Source: Sphagnum compactum
Taxonomy: Eukaryota > Bryophyta > Sphagnopsida > Sphagnales
Assembly: GCA_965153455.1 (NCBI GenBank)
Contig: OZ234500.1
Span: 17,173,579-17,237,578, forward strand
Direction of reading: 5' to 3'
DNA: 64,000 nucleotides
Numbering within the stretch: the first letter of the stretch is position 1; the number at the start of each line of letters is the position of its first letter. Below the pieces are notes generated by a model that did no database searches, was not told the DNA's origin, and worked only from the letters and a program-made list of their open reading frames with translations. The translations under genes and the position numbers were made by a program. Shown one piece after another: positions 1 through 12,310 of this stretch.

Positions 1-433
1 GAATTGAACCCGGTTTTCAAACCAAGCTGAAGGTTCTTATTCAGTATTATGGTTTTGAAAGTTTTGTACTATTTTTTAATTTAAAAATATTTTTGGGGGA
101 ATTTCCACTAAAAGAATTCTGAAAAATTCCAAAAAAATCACCCCCAAAAAAAAAAAAAAAAACAAGCCCGGCCACCACTGGTCTCAACCATGTCCATATT
201 GAATTATAGCCAATTTGCAAGGAACATTTCTGACTTCTTAGATGGAGAATTGAGGATTCATGTGCCCCATGGTGTTTTTTTCTCGTGATCAAATGTGTCC
301 ATGGTTTTGGTTTTTCTCGTGAGGATGATTTCTTGGCTTTCAGTCTAAGCAAAAGGTATTCTTGGCACCACTTTCTCACCACCTCAAACTTGTTGCGGAA
401 GGTAGCGTAGCATGAGACCATCATGGATTATTA
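1..433. other. intergenic, no gene seen
   Basis: No coding region can be supported here. The stretch holds a homopolymer A run at about 147-162 and AT-rich unique-looking sequence. Open frames on the minus strand are low-complexity and match no family I know. Confidence 0.5.
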
Positions 434-697
434 AGTGTCCAACTTCACTCACATCCCATATGTCACAAGTTACAACTTACAACTCCAAAAGGAAGTCTTG
501 AACATTCCCAAAGCCCACCATCACGGATTAAGTGTCCAACTTCACTCACATCCCATATGTCACAAGTTACAACTTACAACTCCAAAAGGAAGTCTTGAAC
601 ATTCCCAAAGCCCACCATCACGGATTAAGTGTCCAACTTCACTCACATCCCATATGCCACGAGTTACAACTTACAACTCCAAAGGAAGTCTTGAACA
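434..697. repeat. 97-bp tandem repeat, about 2.7 copies
   Basis: The phrase agtgtccaac recurs at 434, 531 and 628, exactly 97 bp apart, and the sequence between is nearly identical. The third copy is truncated after about 70 bp and differs by a few bases (atgccacgag instead of atgtcacaag). The apparent open frames across it are repeats of the same peptide and are not evidence of a gene. High identity between copies suggests a recent duplication. Confidence 0.9.
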
Positions 698-1841
698 CAT
701 TCACCTTTGGGCAATATGTCCATGTTAGCCAATTTTGTCAAGGCAAGCCCATTTATTCCAAAGTAAGTGATCTTTAAGACCTCAATATTACCTATGTTTT
801 TCCTCTTTTCCAATAGGACTCTTCTACATACATTTAGCCCATTTCCAAAGGAGGTTTAAACTTCAAACCCAAGAGAGCTTAAGTGAAGTTCTTGAATGAG
901 GGGAGGTTCAACTTTTCAAGGGTTTGAAGGTTTGAACCTCCGTTCAAATAGAGATATTATAACCATTCTTTATTCTTCAAATTTTCAATGTTGATATCTT
1001 TGGGTGGCCCTTTTAAATCTCTTGATGCATCTCCCTTGGAGCGAGGTAGGAAAACATAAGACAAAAATTATAGTTAGGAAACCTTTACCTTTCACAAGAG
1101 AAGTTATTGTTTCAGTAAAGAAGTTCGAGAAAGTTCCTAAGGGTATTTGGACGACACCTTATATCCATGAATATCCCTTTTACAAAAGACAAAGGGCTAT
1201 TTACACCTACTCTTTACAAGTGGGAGAGATCTTTTATGAAACTCATATAGATGTAAAAATCTATCTCACTCTTAAGAACTAAGAATAAAAGAACACGACC
1301 ATAATACCTTGGTTGCTTCGACATAAGTTAAATTACTTTTAAGTTTGCTAAAATTTCCAAAAAAATTGCTTAAGTTGTAAGAGTTTGATCTTTGATCCTC
1401 TTTTGAAGTGAGGATATTAAATAGAGGTCCACTTGATCAGTTCAAATTGTTCGAAACAAAAAATAAATCTTAGAATAAAATTTATTTTTTATTATCAAAA
1501 ATTCTAAAATAAAAAACCCAAGCATCAAACCAGGAAACTAGAGTTAAATTAATTATTCAACATTCGAGTGTCAAATTCGCCAAGGTATTATGATATCCCT
1601 CTTAACCTTATGATCTAAGTACATTTCTCAGTTCACCATAACCTTTGGGTCATGCTTCACAATGAGGTTCTAGTAAAATCCATGGGTGTGTGACATTCCC
1701 CAAATGTGGGGGCTAGGCTCCATCTGATCCTCTAGGTCTCGTGTGTTTGCTAATGAGTAATGACCCCACTCCGGAGCTTTACCAAACACCAAACAATGAG
1801 GTAGTAGTGGTTGTGAGATGGAATGGAAGTTGCACACTTTG
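698..1841. other. intergenic, one unassigned open frame
   Basis: Mostly AT-rich sequence. One plus-strand open frame at 1004-1282 (92 codons) has fairly ordinary composition, but I recognise no domain, start context or splice neighbours, so I do not call it a gene. It could be a remnant of a mobile element. Confidence 0.4.
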
Positions 1842-2062
1842 AAAGGTGCATTCACACTTAGTGTTAAGGACTCTAGTATTATTAAGTCCCTTAACACTAC
1901 GGTTGTCATTTACAACCTAAACCTATTTACCACCAAGATCTTATGTTAAGTTAACATTCACTTAATATTAAATGATCACCCATTTAACATTGGGTTGCCA
2001 CCTAAGATGCCACCTAGATTTTCACTTCACACGGACTTAACATTAGATGTGAATGCACCTTT
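1842..2062. mobile_element. MITE-like element with terminal inverted repeats (copy 1)
   Basis: The left end reads aaaggtgcattcaca and the right end is its near-exact reverse complement (tgtgaatgcacctttt-like, ending at 2062); the arms match over about 27 bp with a few mismatches. Length is about 221 bp, with no coding capacity. The subterminal sequence carries gccacctaagatgccaccta, which is shared, inverted, with the related element at 54,970-55,110. I cannot see a convincing target-site duplication, so the superfamily is not assigned. Confidence 0.7.
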
Positions 2063-2740
2063 ACAACATAAGAAAAGATGACCCATGATGATGGTATTGG
2101 GAGCTCAATTCCATGAGGGGGATTCTTGATGAATGGACTCATCATCTTGACTCACTAATTCATCCACATAGCTTGTGTACCCTTGCACTCCGATCAATCA
2201 ATCTTTGGACTTACTTCATTATCCACAAAGTCATGAACTCTATAGCCGAGCTTAAATACAATATTTGGTCAATTAAATGTCATGACTTAGGAGCCTTGTT
2301 TGTTTGTTTTTTTTTTTTTTTTTTGGCTAAATTTTGCCCCATGGTAACAAAAAGAGAAGAGATTCAATGTGAAGTGTACAAAAAGGGTACGAAGGGCTTT
2401 TGGTGGAAAAAAAAATGCACAGAAGTCGCCATATTTTGAGGGGAAAAAAGGGTCATAAATTGCCATATTTAGACAAAGACGTCCTGGAGGTGTCCTGGAG
2501 ACAAAGCACAGTTCTTAAAAAAAATTTAATATTTGTCTTTGACCACTACCCAAATTTGGCTCATTCCTCTTGTGAATGGATTGTTAGTCCACCTACTCAA
2601 CAAAACTGCAAAAAGCCCTGGTAATAAGAGTGTACGATTTTCTACATAAGATTCAATTTGAAAATGGATACCCATTTATCAACTTGTGTTCCATTTTTCT
2701 CCTCCTCGCAAGTTATTGTAGCAACACACATCGAGAGATA
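2063..2740. other. intergenic, no gene seen
   Basis: AT-rich, with a T run at about 2311-2325. The short open frames at 2113-2439 and 2400-2624 are low complexity and overlap each other out of frame. No family resemblance was found. Confidence 0.4.
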
Positions 2741-2938
2741 TTGGTTCCAGTAATTTCAATAGAATAACAAACAATTACACCCAAAAATAGCATAAAAAAA
2801 TAAGGCATTGATTCTAGTAATTTCCATAGAATAACAAACACACAATTACACCCAAAAATAGCATAAAAAATAATGCATTGATTCTAGTAATTTCCATAGA
2901 ATAACAAACAATTACACCCAAAAGTAGCATAAAAGACT
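2741..2938. repeat. about 70-bp tandem repeat, 3 copies
   Basis: The block containing ctagtaatttccatagaat, followed by acaaacaattacaccc and a-rich tagcataaaa, recurs three times, with copies beginning near 2742, 2811 and 2881. Copies differ by small indels (extra ac dinucleotide in copy 2) and single substitutions. Confidence 0.85.
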
Positions 2939-3408
2939 AATGAAACTAAAAGTATATGGATGAACCCAACCCTTTCACCTCATATTTGCATGGGGATGTT
3001 CTTCTTTGAATCCACAAACCTCATTCGGACCCAAAAAAGAAAAGACTCCCCACGGCATAAAATCAATTCCACAATGGGAAGCTGCTACCATCCTTAAACT
3101 ACACTTTGAAAAGTGTGCCAAGTTTTCACTTACTTGTTAATCAAGTAAGCGCCGCAAATACCCCGCAACCCAATCCACCAATGTTTTTTTTTGGGTAAAA
3201 AGAAGGAGTCCAAAAACGAAGTTAGATTCGATTCCACTAAGGTAAAGAAAGCCGCCACTAAATTGCTTAAAATACTAAGAAGATTGAAGCTGACATTTTC
3301 ACTTGATGAAATACGTCATTAGAGGAAAGAAGCGATCGATTGGATGATGACGATGGGTCATTGTTGAAAAATTGTCACAAAGATCATCACACCCCTATTA
3401 AAGATTCA

Positions 3409-3580
3409 ATTGCACACAAACAAACTCCAAAAAAACATCACATATAATCAAATTGCACACAAACAAAGTCCCAAAAAAAATCACATATAATCAAATTGCA
3501 CACAAACAAAGTCCAAAAAAACATCACATATAATGAAATTGCACACAAACAAAGTCCAAGAAAACATCACATATGATCAA
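3409..3580. repeat. 43-bp tandem repeat, 4 copies
   Basis: attgcacacaaacaaa recurs at 3409, 3452, 3495 and 3538, exactly 43 bp apart, followed each time by a stretch like catcacatataatcaa. Only a few substitutions separate the copies. Confidence 0.9.
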
Positions 3581-3884
3581 ATTATGTCCTCGGGAAAACA
3601 ATTTTTTCGTGGGTTTTTTTTTTTTCCCGTTTTTTCATTCACATGGGCCAATGAAGGAACCCGGTGGCATCGACAAATGAAAATGACAAAGGAAGTATAA
3701 AAACTTATGGGCAATATGCTTTTTTGGTGGGGAGAGGGAAAGGGTGGGGGGTTGGGGAAGGGGGACTCATTCTACACTTATTGGAGCTTCTTTTTCAGTT
3801 CACAAGGCAAAGGCCACCAAACAACCAACCCTAATCATTTGAATTCAGACATAAGTGAATCTGTTTTGGTTGTGTTTGTTTTCC

Positions 3885-3898
3885 CCTCTCTCTCACAC

Positions 3899-3931
<33 letters not shown>
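3885..3931. repeat. (TC)n microsatellite
   Basis: An almost pure CT dinucleotide tract. It begins the long pyrimidine-rich leader that runs up to the F-box gene; CT-rich tracts are common in plant 5' untranslated regions, so it may be transcribed. Confidence 0.85.
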
Positions 3932-3932
<1 letters not shown>

Positions 3933-4029
3933 CTTTTATTTCCAAGGGAAAGGAAGACCATACTTGTGGACACTTGTGTGAATAGGATTGACTAGGAGGT
4001 TAGGAAGTGCTTTTCTCAATCTCCCTTTG

Positions 4030-5100
4030 GTTTTTAAGTTTTTCTCTTCTTCTTCTTCTTCCCTTGTTGTTGTGGTAGGGGTTGTTGATGCCATGGTAGT
4101 GGTGTTGTTTCCTTTGATTGATTGTTGTTATGGTGGTGATGTTTTTGCCATGGTAGTAGAGTATTGTTTCCTTTGATTGTCGTTGTCGTTGACATGGTAG
4201 AGTATTGTTTCCTTCCATTGTTGTTGTTGTTGTTGTTGCCATAGTAGTGTTGTTCGCCCTTTCATTGTTGTTGTTGTGGTGATGTTGTTGCCATGGTAGA
4301 ATTGTTTCCTTCGATTCTTGTTGTTGTTGTTGTGGTATTGTTGCCAAGGTGAACTTTTGTTTCCTTTTGTTGTTGTTGTTGTTGTTGATAAGTTAGTGTT
4401 TTTTTATCTTGTTGTTTGTTGTTCGAGTAATTTTATCAAGGGGAGTAAGCTTTGTTGTCCTTTTGTTCTTCTCCTTGATTTTTGTTTGTTTTGGTTGGAG
4501 CTGGGGTTTGTGTTTCTAAAAAGGGCTCTTGTGGAACGCGGTAGGATTGTTGTTGTGTGGTTTTGCGGGGGGCGGCGATTGAGGTTTTGATGTCGTAGAA
4601 GCTCTGGAACAGACAACTGTTTGTGTGTTGTTTGTGCGAGTTCGGGGTTTTGCACAATTTGCACTGTCTTCTTCGTTTTCTTCAGGTTCGATTCTCTTTC
4701 GGAAGTTTCTCTTTGTTCTTCTCTCTTTGGAGGTTTGGTCCAGGTTTTTTCCTTTCGTGGTGCTCGGCACTTGTCTCGTGTGCTTCTTTCTTCTCTTCCT
4801 GCTTCTGTGCATCTGGTTTTTGTTTGCGATTCTGTTTCATTGCCGCAACCCGTCATCATCGAGAAAGTTCGAATTGTTTTCCCCTCCTCCTCATCCTTCT
4901 GTCCGAAGAAACTTTGAGTTTCGACCTGATTGTTAGCGAGAAAATTCGATTGTTTTTCCCCCTCCTCATCCCCTCTGTCTGCACTGCTTCCAGGAAGGAA
5001 GGAACTTCGAGGCTTGGAAGAGAACGATAAGGTTTCTGGCGGTCCAATTTCTTGTACCCGGCAACAACCAGAGCTTTTCGCTTGTTGATGAGGAGTTTCA
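4030..5100 (+). other. GTT- and pyrimidine-rich presumed promoter/5' leader of the F-box gene
   Basis: From about 4030 to 4390 the sequence is a degenerate (GTT)n array interrupted by recurrent ccatggtag and gtttcctttgat phrases. From 4400 to 5000 it is strongly T/C-rich. Overlapping open frames on both strands are composition artefacts. The position directly upstream of the likely first coding exon (ATG at 5114) makes a promoter or leader role likely, but I identify no defined core promoter element. Confidence 0.4.
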
Positions 5101-5113
5101 ACGAGCCTTCACT

Positions 5114-7480
5114 ATGGATTCTATAGAAGGTATGTGTGCAATCCTCTATTTTCCCTAGTATAGTTTTGGAATTCTTTCACAAGCTTCAAAACCCTTGGTC
5201 ACTGTTCAATGTGTTGTCGGCTACCTGCTCTCTTCACTCTACAGCTCTGAACAGTCGTGAGTCATTTCGGCAAGATACTATTGTTCTCTTTCTTCCAGGT
5301 CTTTCTTGTTTGTGGTAATTGAATTTTCTGTTCTTTATGGCCGTCTGCTTAAGGTCCTTCTCATTCCTGAGGATGCCTTGCACACATGTTTGGATACCTG
5401 TATTGAACATGATACTGCTGGTATTTGGACACAATTTTTTATCTGCATGAGATTTCATTGTTGCACTTGACCTGGAGGCACAAGATTGCACCTCTTTGCT
5501 TAGGATAAGCAGAAGGAGAAAGTACATACAGGCACCTCCTGATACTGGTGAATGCATCGAGATGGCAAAGATGTCACATTCTAACATGGAATACTCGGGG
5601 TTATATATGGACAGGACAACTCTACGATATTCCTGCTGATTGCCACCCTCGTGATCTAGGCGACAGTGATGTGGAACTATTGGGACTGGAGAAGAAAAAG
5701 GCAAGGGGACTGTCTGACCATAGGTCAGGTCCTTCCTCATTCTTTTGGGCATCAGAGGAAGATGAGATGGAGTCTGCTCCACCAGGTGTGAAAAACAAGT
5801 TGAAGCGAATGATTCAGGCAACAGATTGCCCTGAGGTGGTGGATGAAGCAGGTGGTGTTTTGGAGAAGGTGGAGGAGAGGTGGCATGAACTGCCACCTGA
5901 ATTGTTGGTCCAGATTCTTGCCCTGGTGGATCATCGTACTGTTGTGGTTGCTACAGGAGTATGCTCTAGCTGGCGGCAGTCCATCTCCACAGGCATTCAT
6001 GAGCTCTCTTTTTCATGGTCAGCTACCTCCCCCTTTTTTTTTCCTTGTTGCAATGTTGCTCCTTCAAGCAGGAGACAGTGTAAGTAGGGCATGAACTGTG
6101 GACTGAAGTCTGAGGATGGGATCAATGAAACAAGCAGGTGTGGGCGAAGTGTGAGCAAGTTGGTGCAATCAGTGGCCCCCCATTTCTTGAGCCTGCAGAG
6201 CTGCAATCTGCGCCGTTGTATGTATCTAGTTGACCCAGCAATAGAAGCTATAGGTGCTCACTGGCATGATCTCAGGACTCTTGATCTTTCCAACGGCACA
6301 CGATTGACAGATGCGTCCTTGTATGACCTAGCAAGAGGGTGTACCCTTCTGGAGAAGCTGGATCTGAGTGGCTGTGTGGGCATAACAGAGGCAGGGCTTA
6401 TGGTTCTTGCTGAGTGTTGCAAGAACCTTCGGCACCTTAATCTCTGTGGCTGTGATAATGCGGGCTCTGACACTGCCTTAGTGGTACACTTCCAACCTGA
6501 TCCCTCACTTCTGGCCAGAAAGTTTCATACTATGTGTGCCTGGGGTAAGGCAAATTGTATTGCCATGTCATGAGTGCTTGGCTATGTGCTCTGCTGCCTT
6601 GAGTTAACAGTGTTTTGTGCATTTTTGTGTGCTTTTCTTGGGGGTGGTAGGCACTAGCACAGCATTGCAGAAGCCTGCAGTCTCTGAATCTGGGGTGGTG
6701 TGAGCACATCACAGATATTGGTGTGACTGCTCTGGTGATTGGGTGCTCTGATTTGCGTGTTCTAGACCTGTGTGGCTGCCACCTTATCACAGGTTGGTCT
6801 TTGTGGCTGCCTATTTCTGGCTAACCAACCAAAAATGCATGACGACTGACTTTGGTGGTGGATATGTGCGTACACCTAACAAATGGTGTTATGTTTACCC
6901 TGCAGATCAGAGTGTGATCGTGTTATCTGAGAAGTGCCACTGTCTTCGTGTTCTGGGCCTTCACTGCTGCCGCAACATCACTGATGCTGCCATGTACTCA
7001 CTTGTGACTAACAGCAAATGGCGTACACAGTCTCACCTGAGGCGCATTGGTGTGAACAAGCCTGGGGCAAAGAGCCTGAACAACAGCTCCCGGAATAATT
7101 ATGGGGCTTCACATAGATCCTACACACGCAGTAGCACAGGGAGCTGCAGCAGCAGTGGTAGCACCTGTAGCACAGATGCAAGCAGGCTCCCTGCATTGAG
7201 CAAAGGTGGGTTTGATACCCTACTTGGAGAGGCTGGAGGGCATGGCCTTGTGTCACTTAACCTTAGTGGTTGCACAGCCTTGTCAGCCCGCGCTGTACAG
7301 GCAGTATGTGATGCCTTTCCTGAGCTCCACACATGTCCTGAACGGACTTCGTTAATCATAAGTGGCTGTCTTAATCTCACCTCAGTGCATTGCATTTGTG
7401 TTGTTGAGGCTCGCCGTGAACGCTCAAGCCGTGCAGCTCTGAAGGCTGCGCAGGCGTTCAACCTCCGAAATCGTCATTAG
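5114..7480 (+). CDS. SKP2A-like: F-box/LRR protein, SKP2A/SKP2B type
   Basis: Substrate receptor of an SCF ubiquitin ligase; the plant SKP2A/B family acts in the nucleus in cell-cycle control and auxin response. Core coding exons are about 5767-6017, 6138-6480, 6651-6792 and 6906-7480; their junctions restore frame and all introns are GT-AG. From ATG 5767 this gives 436 residues. An N-terminal F-box (ELPPELLVQILALVDHRTVV) is followed by cysteine-rich leucine-rich repeats with the pattern LxxLDLSGC, LxxLNLGWCEHIT, LRVLDLCGC and CCRNITDAAMYSL, then a C-terminus closely matching remembered SKP2A (AVQAVCDAFPELHTC, SGCLNLTSVHC). A Ser-rich insertion lies between the last repeats (about 7020-7210). 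A short upstream exon 5114-5129 (ATG, five codons, donor gaag/gtatgt) can splice in frame to acceptors at 5660 or 5756, so the true start is unresolved. Stop TAG at 7478-7480. Confidence 0.88.
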
Positions 7481-8620
7481 TGACATGTCACACACTCCTC
7501 CTGCTTCTCCCAGCATGCTCAGCTTGTTTTACACACAGTCACATTTTCCATGTGCAGCAGCTTGAAACTATCTCTCCCCCCTTTCTTACGAAACGTTTGG
7601 TGTGAGTTACTAGTGGAGAGGACCACATTGGAGCTCAACTGTGCTTTTTGTATTGTTTTAGTTCCCACACGTCAATCTACTGTAAAGAAAACCTGTTAAA
7701 ACTTGTGTGAACTGAGGTCGCTTCTCCCTGACAACACCAGGTGCCCCATGTTATCTGTTATGGGTTGGTGATTGCTGTACAATGGTGGTGCGGGGAGGAG
7801 GGGATCCTTTAGCATTGTAAAAAAGACCTTGGTGTGTAGCAGTTTCTTATTTGGAGGTGTGCATTGAGCGTGTGTTGTAGCTTGCTTTTACCAAGTTTAT
7901 TTCCTTTTCAACTGCTATTTTCTCTTCAATGCTAATGCACCTTGGACAAAGTGGCGAAAGTTCACAAGAACTGGAGTACTGAAACAAGTCATTGCTGAAA
8001 GTGAAGAGCTCTGAGAAAATTTTAGTGTGAAATTGAGGTGCATCTATTTGGTGTAATTTATGTCTGGGACACAGGGAGGGTAGGTATATTTCATTTCAAG
8101 GTGGGTTCTTATGCTTTCTACACACTTCCCACTAGTTATGAGGCAGGTTGGTGAAGTAATATAGGTTTATCTCAGCCACTGATTCTACATCTGTCTTCTG
8201 TCTTGTTTGATCTCATTCATCGGCCTCTTTCTTTACGATGAGTATGAGGATGGCATTATCAGTATCCAGTCTGCACTCAGCTAGTAACTCTTGCAGGCTC
8301 ACCCATGCTGGACATTTGGCCTCGCAAGAGTATTTTTTCGCATCCAAGATTACTTATATATTTGAGCTCCATGCTGCTGCACACTACCATTGATAATCAA
8401 TTATTTAATTGTAAAAAAAAATGTTTTCATATGGTTTTCAATAGTTTATCATTATTAATGTCAATATCAAATTTAATTTAAGTTAATATACATTTCATGA
8501 ACATGAAAAGACACATGTTAATTTGTTTTTTCATATCCATGTTGGTGGATATGGGAAAAGAGTGAAAGTCATTATAAATTGGAGATAGTTATTAGGAAAC
8601 GTGAGAGATAGGTATTAACA
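7481..8620. other. 3' flank of the F-box gene and intergenic
   Basis: The first several hundred bases are probably 3' untranslated sequence (T-rich, no open frame). From about 8400 the base composition becomes clearly AT-rich, which I take as the edge of the transcription unit. No further gene is visible. Confidence 0.4.
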
Positions 8621-8773
8621 AAATTAATAAGGAAATGAAGCTAGTTAGGCTTGAAAATGAGGTAGTTCTTTTTGAAATTGTCTTTGGAATGGTCCAAAAT
8701 TAATAAGGAAATGAAGCTAGTTAGGCTTGAAAATGAGGTAGTTCTTTTTGAAATTGTCTTTGGAAATGGTCCA
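8621..8773. repeat. 76-bp direct tandem duplication
   Basis: ttaataaggaaatgaagcta begins at 8624 and again at 8700, and the 76-bp units that follow are almost identical (one a inserted near the second end). A second small duplication follows at about 8842-8882 (ctgaaatttcttgcatccaa twice), whose downstream phrase gattacttatatatttg also occurs at about 8347, linking it to sequence 500 bp away. Confidence 0.85.
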
Positions 8774-8934
8774 TGGATGATCGCACTAAGGATTCCCAAA
8801 AAATCCCCCATATACCAGTTTCACATTACTCGGCACTGAAATTTCTTGCATCCAAGACTGAAATTTCTTGCATCCAAGATTACTTATATATTTGTTTTCA
8901 AGCCTCACCTCAAAACATGAATCTGGGACTGTAC

Positions 8935-9095
8935 AAGATCAGAAGCTATTAATAACAAACCACCTAGACCAATCATTATATCTAGTCAATCAATAACAGG
9001 TGTTAAACTGTGCTGTGCTGTTGCCTTTGTCAACCTCAGCATATTGAGCAAAAATGTTGAGACAGTCATTTTAGTCAGCCTGTCCCGCGAATGTT
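8935..9095. repeat. dispersed repeat, copy 1 (partner near 12.1-12.3 kb)
   Basis: Two phrases occur here and again, in the same order, at about 12,120-12,310: an aataacaaaccacctagacc-like block and a cagcatattgagcaaaaatg-like block. The copies are heavily diverged, with different spacing between blocks. They probably descend from an old non-autonomous element. No coding sequence is visible. Confidence 0.55.
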
Positions 9096-12000
9096 TACTG
9101 ATGTGCATTGGAGTGCCTTACCCTACATACTATACTGGAGCAAACTTTTGTGGGTCTGTGGGTAGTCCGTCTTGATATATTTGACAAAGGAGATTGTAAT
9201 TGACACCACTGTAGGAATTCTGAAATTGTGACTTCATGAAGATGAGCGATACTTATTTAGAGCAACGATTACAAAAAAAATTCTATATGGTTTTCGGTTG
9301 CATTTTCACAATTGTGAATTTATTTTCAGAAAACAACTTGAAGAAATGAACAATTTGTGTCTTAGATTCACATATGACATTCCACCCCTTCAATGATTCA
9401 CAATAAAAAAAGTGGAAAGGACTTCCTTTGCCAAGTAGGTTTGATTTTCAAGGATATTCCAGGCTTTTGGAGTTGATTGCTCATATAATTGACATAATGG
9501 AGGTACTAGCACAATTGCTTGACCCTCCACCAAGGTTGGACCACCTCAATGTCCACATGGTTCCTTTTATATATGCAGTTGATTGAATTGCCTGAATGAA
9601 TGTTTTGTAAAGGGGTTGGCCATAGCAATAATGTAACACATCTTGCATGGCATAGTAATGAATTGTATACAACCACTTACATGTTTAATTGCAAGTCCAT
9701 TCAGTTGGCCTTGTGGTTTGGGGAAGTGTATAATGTTGTTGATATATTGTGAAATTTATGTCTTGATTAAATAATAACTTTTAAATTTAAACTCCAATAG
9801 CCAATATAAACTATTTTTATGTTTGATTCTGGAGAAAATTACACAAAAAGAGAGAGAAAGGGCGAAATTTTTGTTAGAAAGCAGTTTTTTTTGGAAATTT
9901 TAATTATTTTGGCCCCTCCTCCCTCCCCCCCAACCCACCCAAATCATCAATTGGTTCAATTTACAGTAGGTTACCATTAATATAAAAGGATTCTCAAAAA
10001 AATTTACTTGTCATAACTCTGTTGTAGCCAAATCTGGCTAAACCTTTCTAGGGATTGTTGTCATCTTACACTATTCTAAAATCCTTAAAAACAATATTGG
10101 CTAGAACTTAGAAGTTTCTCCCAAGTCAATTCAATAAACATAGAATCTCTTGCAATAAATGCTTAACAAAAACACAAAAGGGCTATAAATCTAGGTGGGA
10201 AGCTAGGATACAAAGCTATTTTTAAATTATGTAAAATGATTGTGTTAATTAGAACTCAACAATTAAAAAGAGATTTGCACACCATTCTCAAAAATTAGAT
10301 CCACTTTCCATGGGGTCCTGGGTCCAAATTCATAGGAACCAATTTGGACTCATTTGAAGCAAATTGAATCCTTGAGTTGGACCCTAACTTGCATCTTGGT
10401 TCTTCAATCATGAGCTCTCCTTTTTAGCTCTTTTTGTTTTTGGGGTTCGAACCCATTGATTTTCCCTCCACAATGGTGCCATGTAAGTCTAGCTCGATTT
10501 GCCATTTTTTGGTCTTGGACTCTCATCTAAGGCCGTGGGTCCAATTTATGGCTCTCATCCAATAAGATTGCTCTATCTCATTGGACCTTTAATCCTCATC
10601 TAAAGTGGCCCTTATTAGGGTTGTGATTCATAAAGTGTGGGATTATAGATGTCATATGGGTCTTCAACTTACCTTTGAGGATGTGTACTACAATAATTGC
10701 ATAGTATATATATATATATTAAAGTAAAATAACTCTAAGTATTGGATTTGTCTTACTCTCTACACACCATATGTTTACTACCTTCATCAAACTCTTTCAA
10801 ATTTGATTTCAAGAAAGGTTTCACAAGGGATTAACAAAATTGTTTCATTTTCTTAATCTTATTTTTGTCATGCCAATTAAGGTGGGTGGGTATCAATTGT
10901 ACATGTCAGCTATGATCAAGAATTTTTCCACCCAATCAAAGCACACGGTGAGCCAAAAGCGGTCACTCCCAAGTTTCAAAATACACTAAACTTTTCAAAC
11001 ATACCAATAGACAAACATGTTCACATCAAAACCCAAATCTACAAATCTAATGCTCTCATCCCAGGAAGACAATTCTGACTCCTCAAGGTTCAGATGCTGG
11101 AATGGGTAAGTTGACAAAGGTCCATTTATCAATCTAAAAAACCAACGCGGTTGTTTCTAGTGTATCCAGAGGATGCCTTACATAACCTAAAAAGTTGGGC
11201 GGACTTTAAAAAAGCATAACACCTGCCTCTGCAGGCACATTACACTTCTCACAAAACATGTCGCCTCTTTTCTCGTGACACCCGTTGAGTATCTGGAGAG
11301 TGCTTTCTGGGTATCATGGGAGTTTTTCTGAAACAAAGGAATGACATTTTTTATGCTGTGTAAAACACACGGAATGGGGCTTTACTCTACACTAGCCACC
11401 TTGTCATTAGTCATTACTACCAATCATAATATTGCCTCAGATCATATCAGCCTGGTAGGGTCCTTATACTAGTGTTGATATGAGGGACAAGAGTGTATAT
11501 ACCAGATAAAACACTTACCTTTTGCTTACATTTCTAGTTGTTGTGCGATTCAATATTGTACGACAATATGATTGGGGAAACACAATGATAGGTTAGATTA
11601 CTTGAGCTACCAGATTTCACGACTGGGTCATGGATTTCTCTACGCCATTGATTCAGACAAGAAGTAAGTGTTTGATGAATTATCCCACCTGTAAAGTCAC
11701 ATAAGTTTTGTGTCCATAAAGCTTGCTGTCTTTGCTAGCTCGATTGTTGTAGGCCGTTTGTTGTTGTCTGATTACAATACTTCCCTAGCAACATCTGGCA
11801 CTTCTTTGCTTCCTATCCTTGCCTTCACCCTCCTGTCAATGCTCTACTAAGTTACCTGATTGCACCCAATCCCAAGCTTGTTCCATGCATGCCAAGTGTT
11901 ATATCTCTGTAGTCCGTACAAGGGATAAAATTTATGTTGCAGGTTCTAGGTAACTAGAAAACTTGTTAAAAACATGTTAAGTAAGAAATCAAGCTGCATA

Positions 12001-12119
12001 TCCTCGGGCAAGTGAGCATGTCAAGAAGCCTCGTGGTGCTCGGTATGTCACCTTGCCAAAATATTCCTTCACGTCCAAGTTTGGTTATTTACTTTTTTGC
12101 AACCCCACCCATGAATAAG
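9096..12119. other. intergenic, no gene seen
   Basis: AT-rich sequence without a supportable open frame. It contains a short (TA)n run at about 10,706-10,720 and otherwise unique-looking DNA. The small minus-strand frame at 9481-9672 has no recognisable features. Confidence 0.5.
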
Positions 12120-12310
12120 CTGAAACTGCAAATAGGTGGGAGACTACTAATAGCAAACCACATGGACCAATCGTTACGATTGGACAATCAGAAGTAGGGA
12201 TCAGCAGTCAGTCAGATCATATTTATTACACTCTTCTCTCGCAAGTGCAAAGCTTTGCTGCACCTTTTTACCAGCCTCAGCAAATTGTGCAAACATGCTG
12301 GGCGGGCCAA
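12120..12310. repeat. dispersed repeat, copy 2
   Basis: Diverged partner of 8935-9095: aatagcaaaccacatggacc near 12,150 and a cagcctcagcaaattgtgca-like block near 12,272 match the earlier copy in order and orientation. Confidence 0.55.

Noticed and set aside
4404-5030. Several overlapping frames on both strands upstream of the F-box gene
   Set aside because: All arise from pyrimidine-rich sequence; overlapping frames on both strands with Ser/Phe or Glu/Arg bias indicate composition rather than coding.
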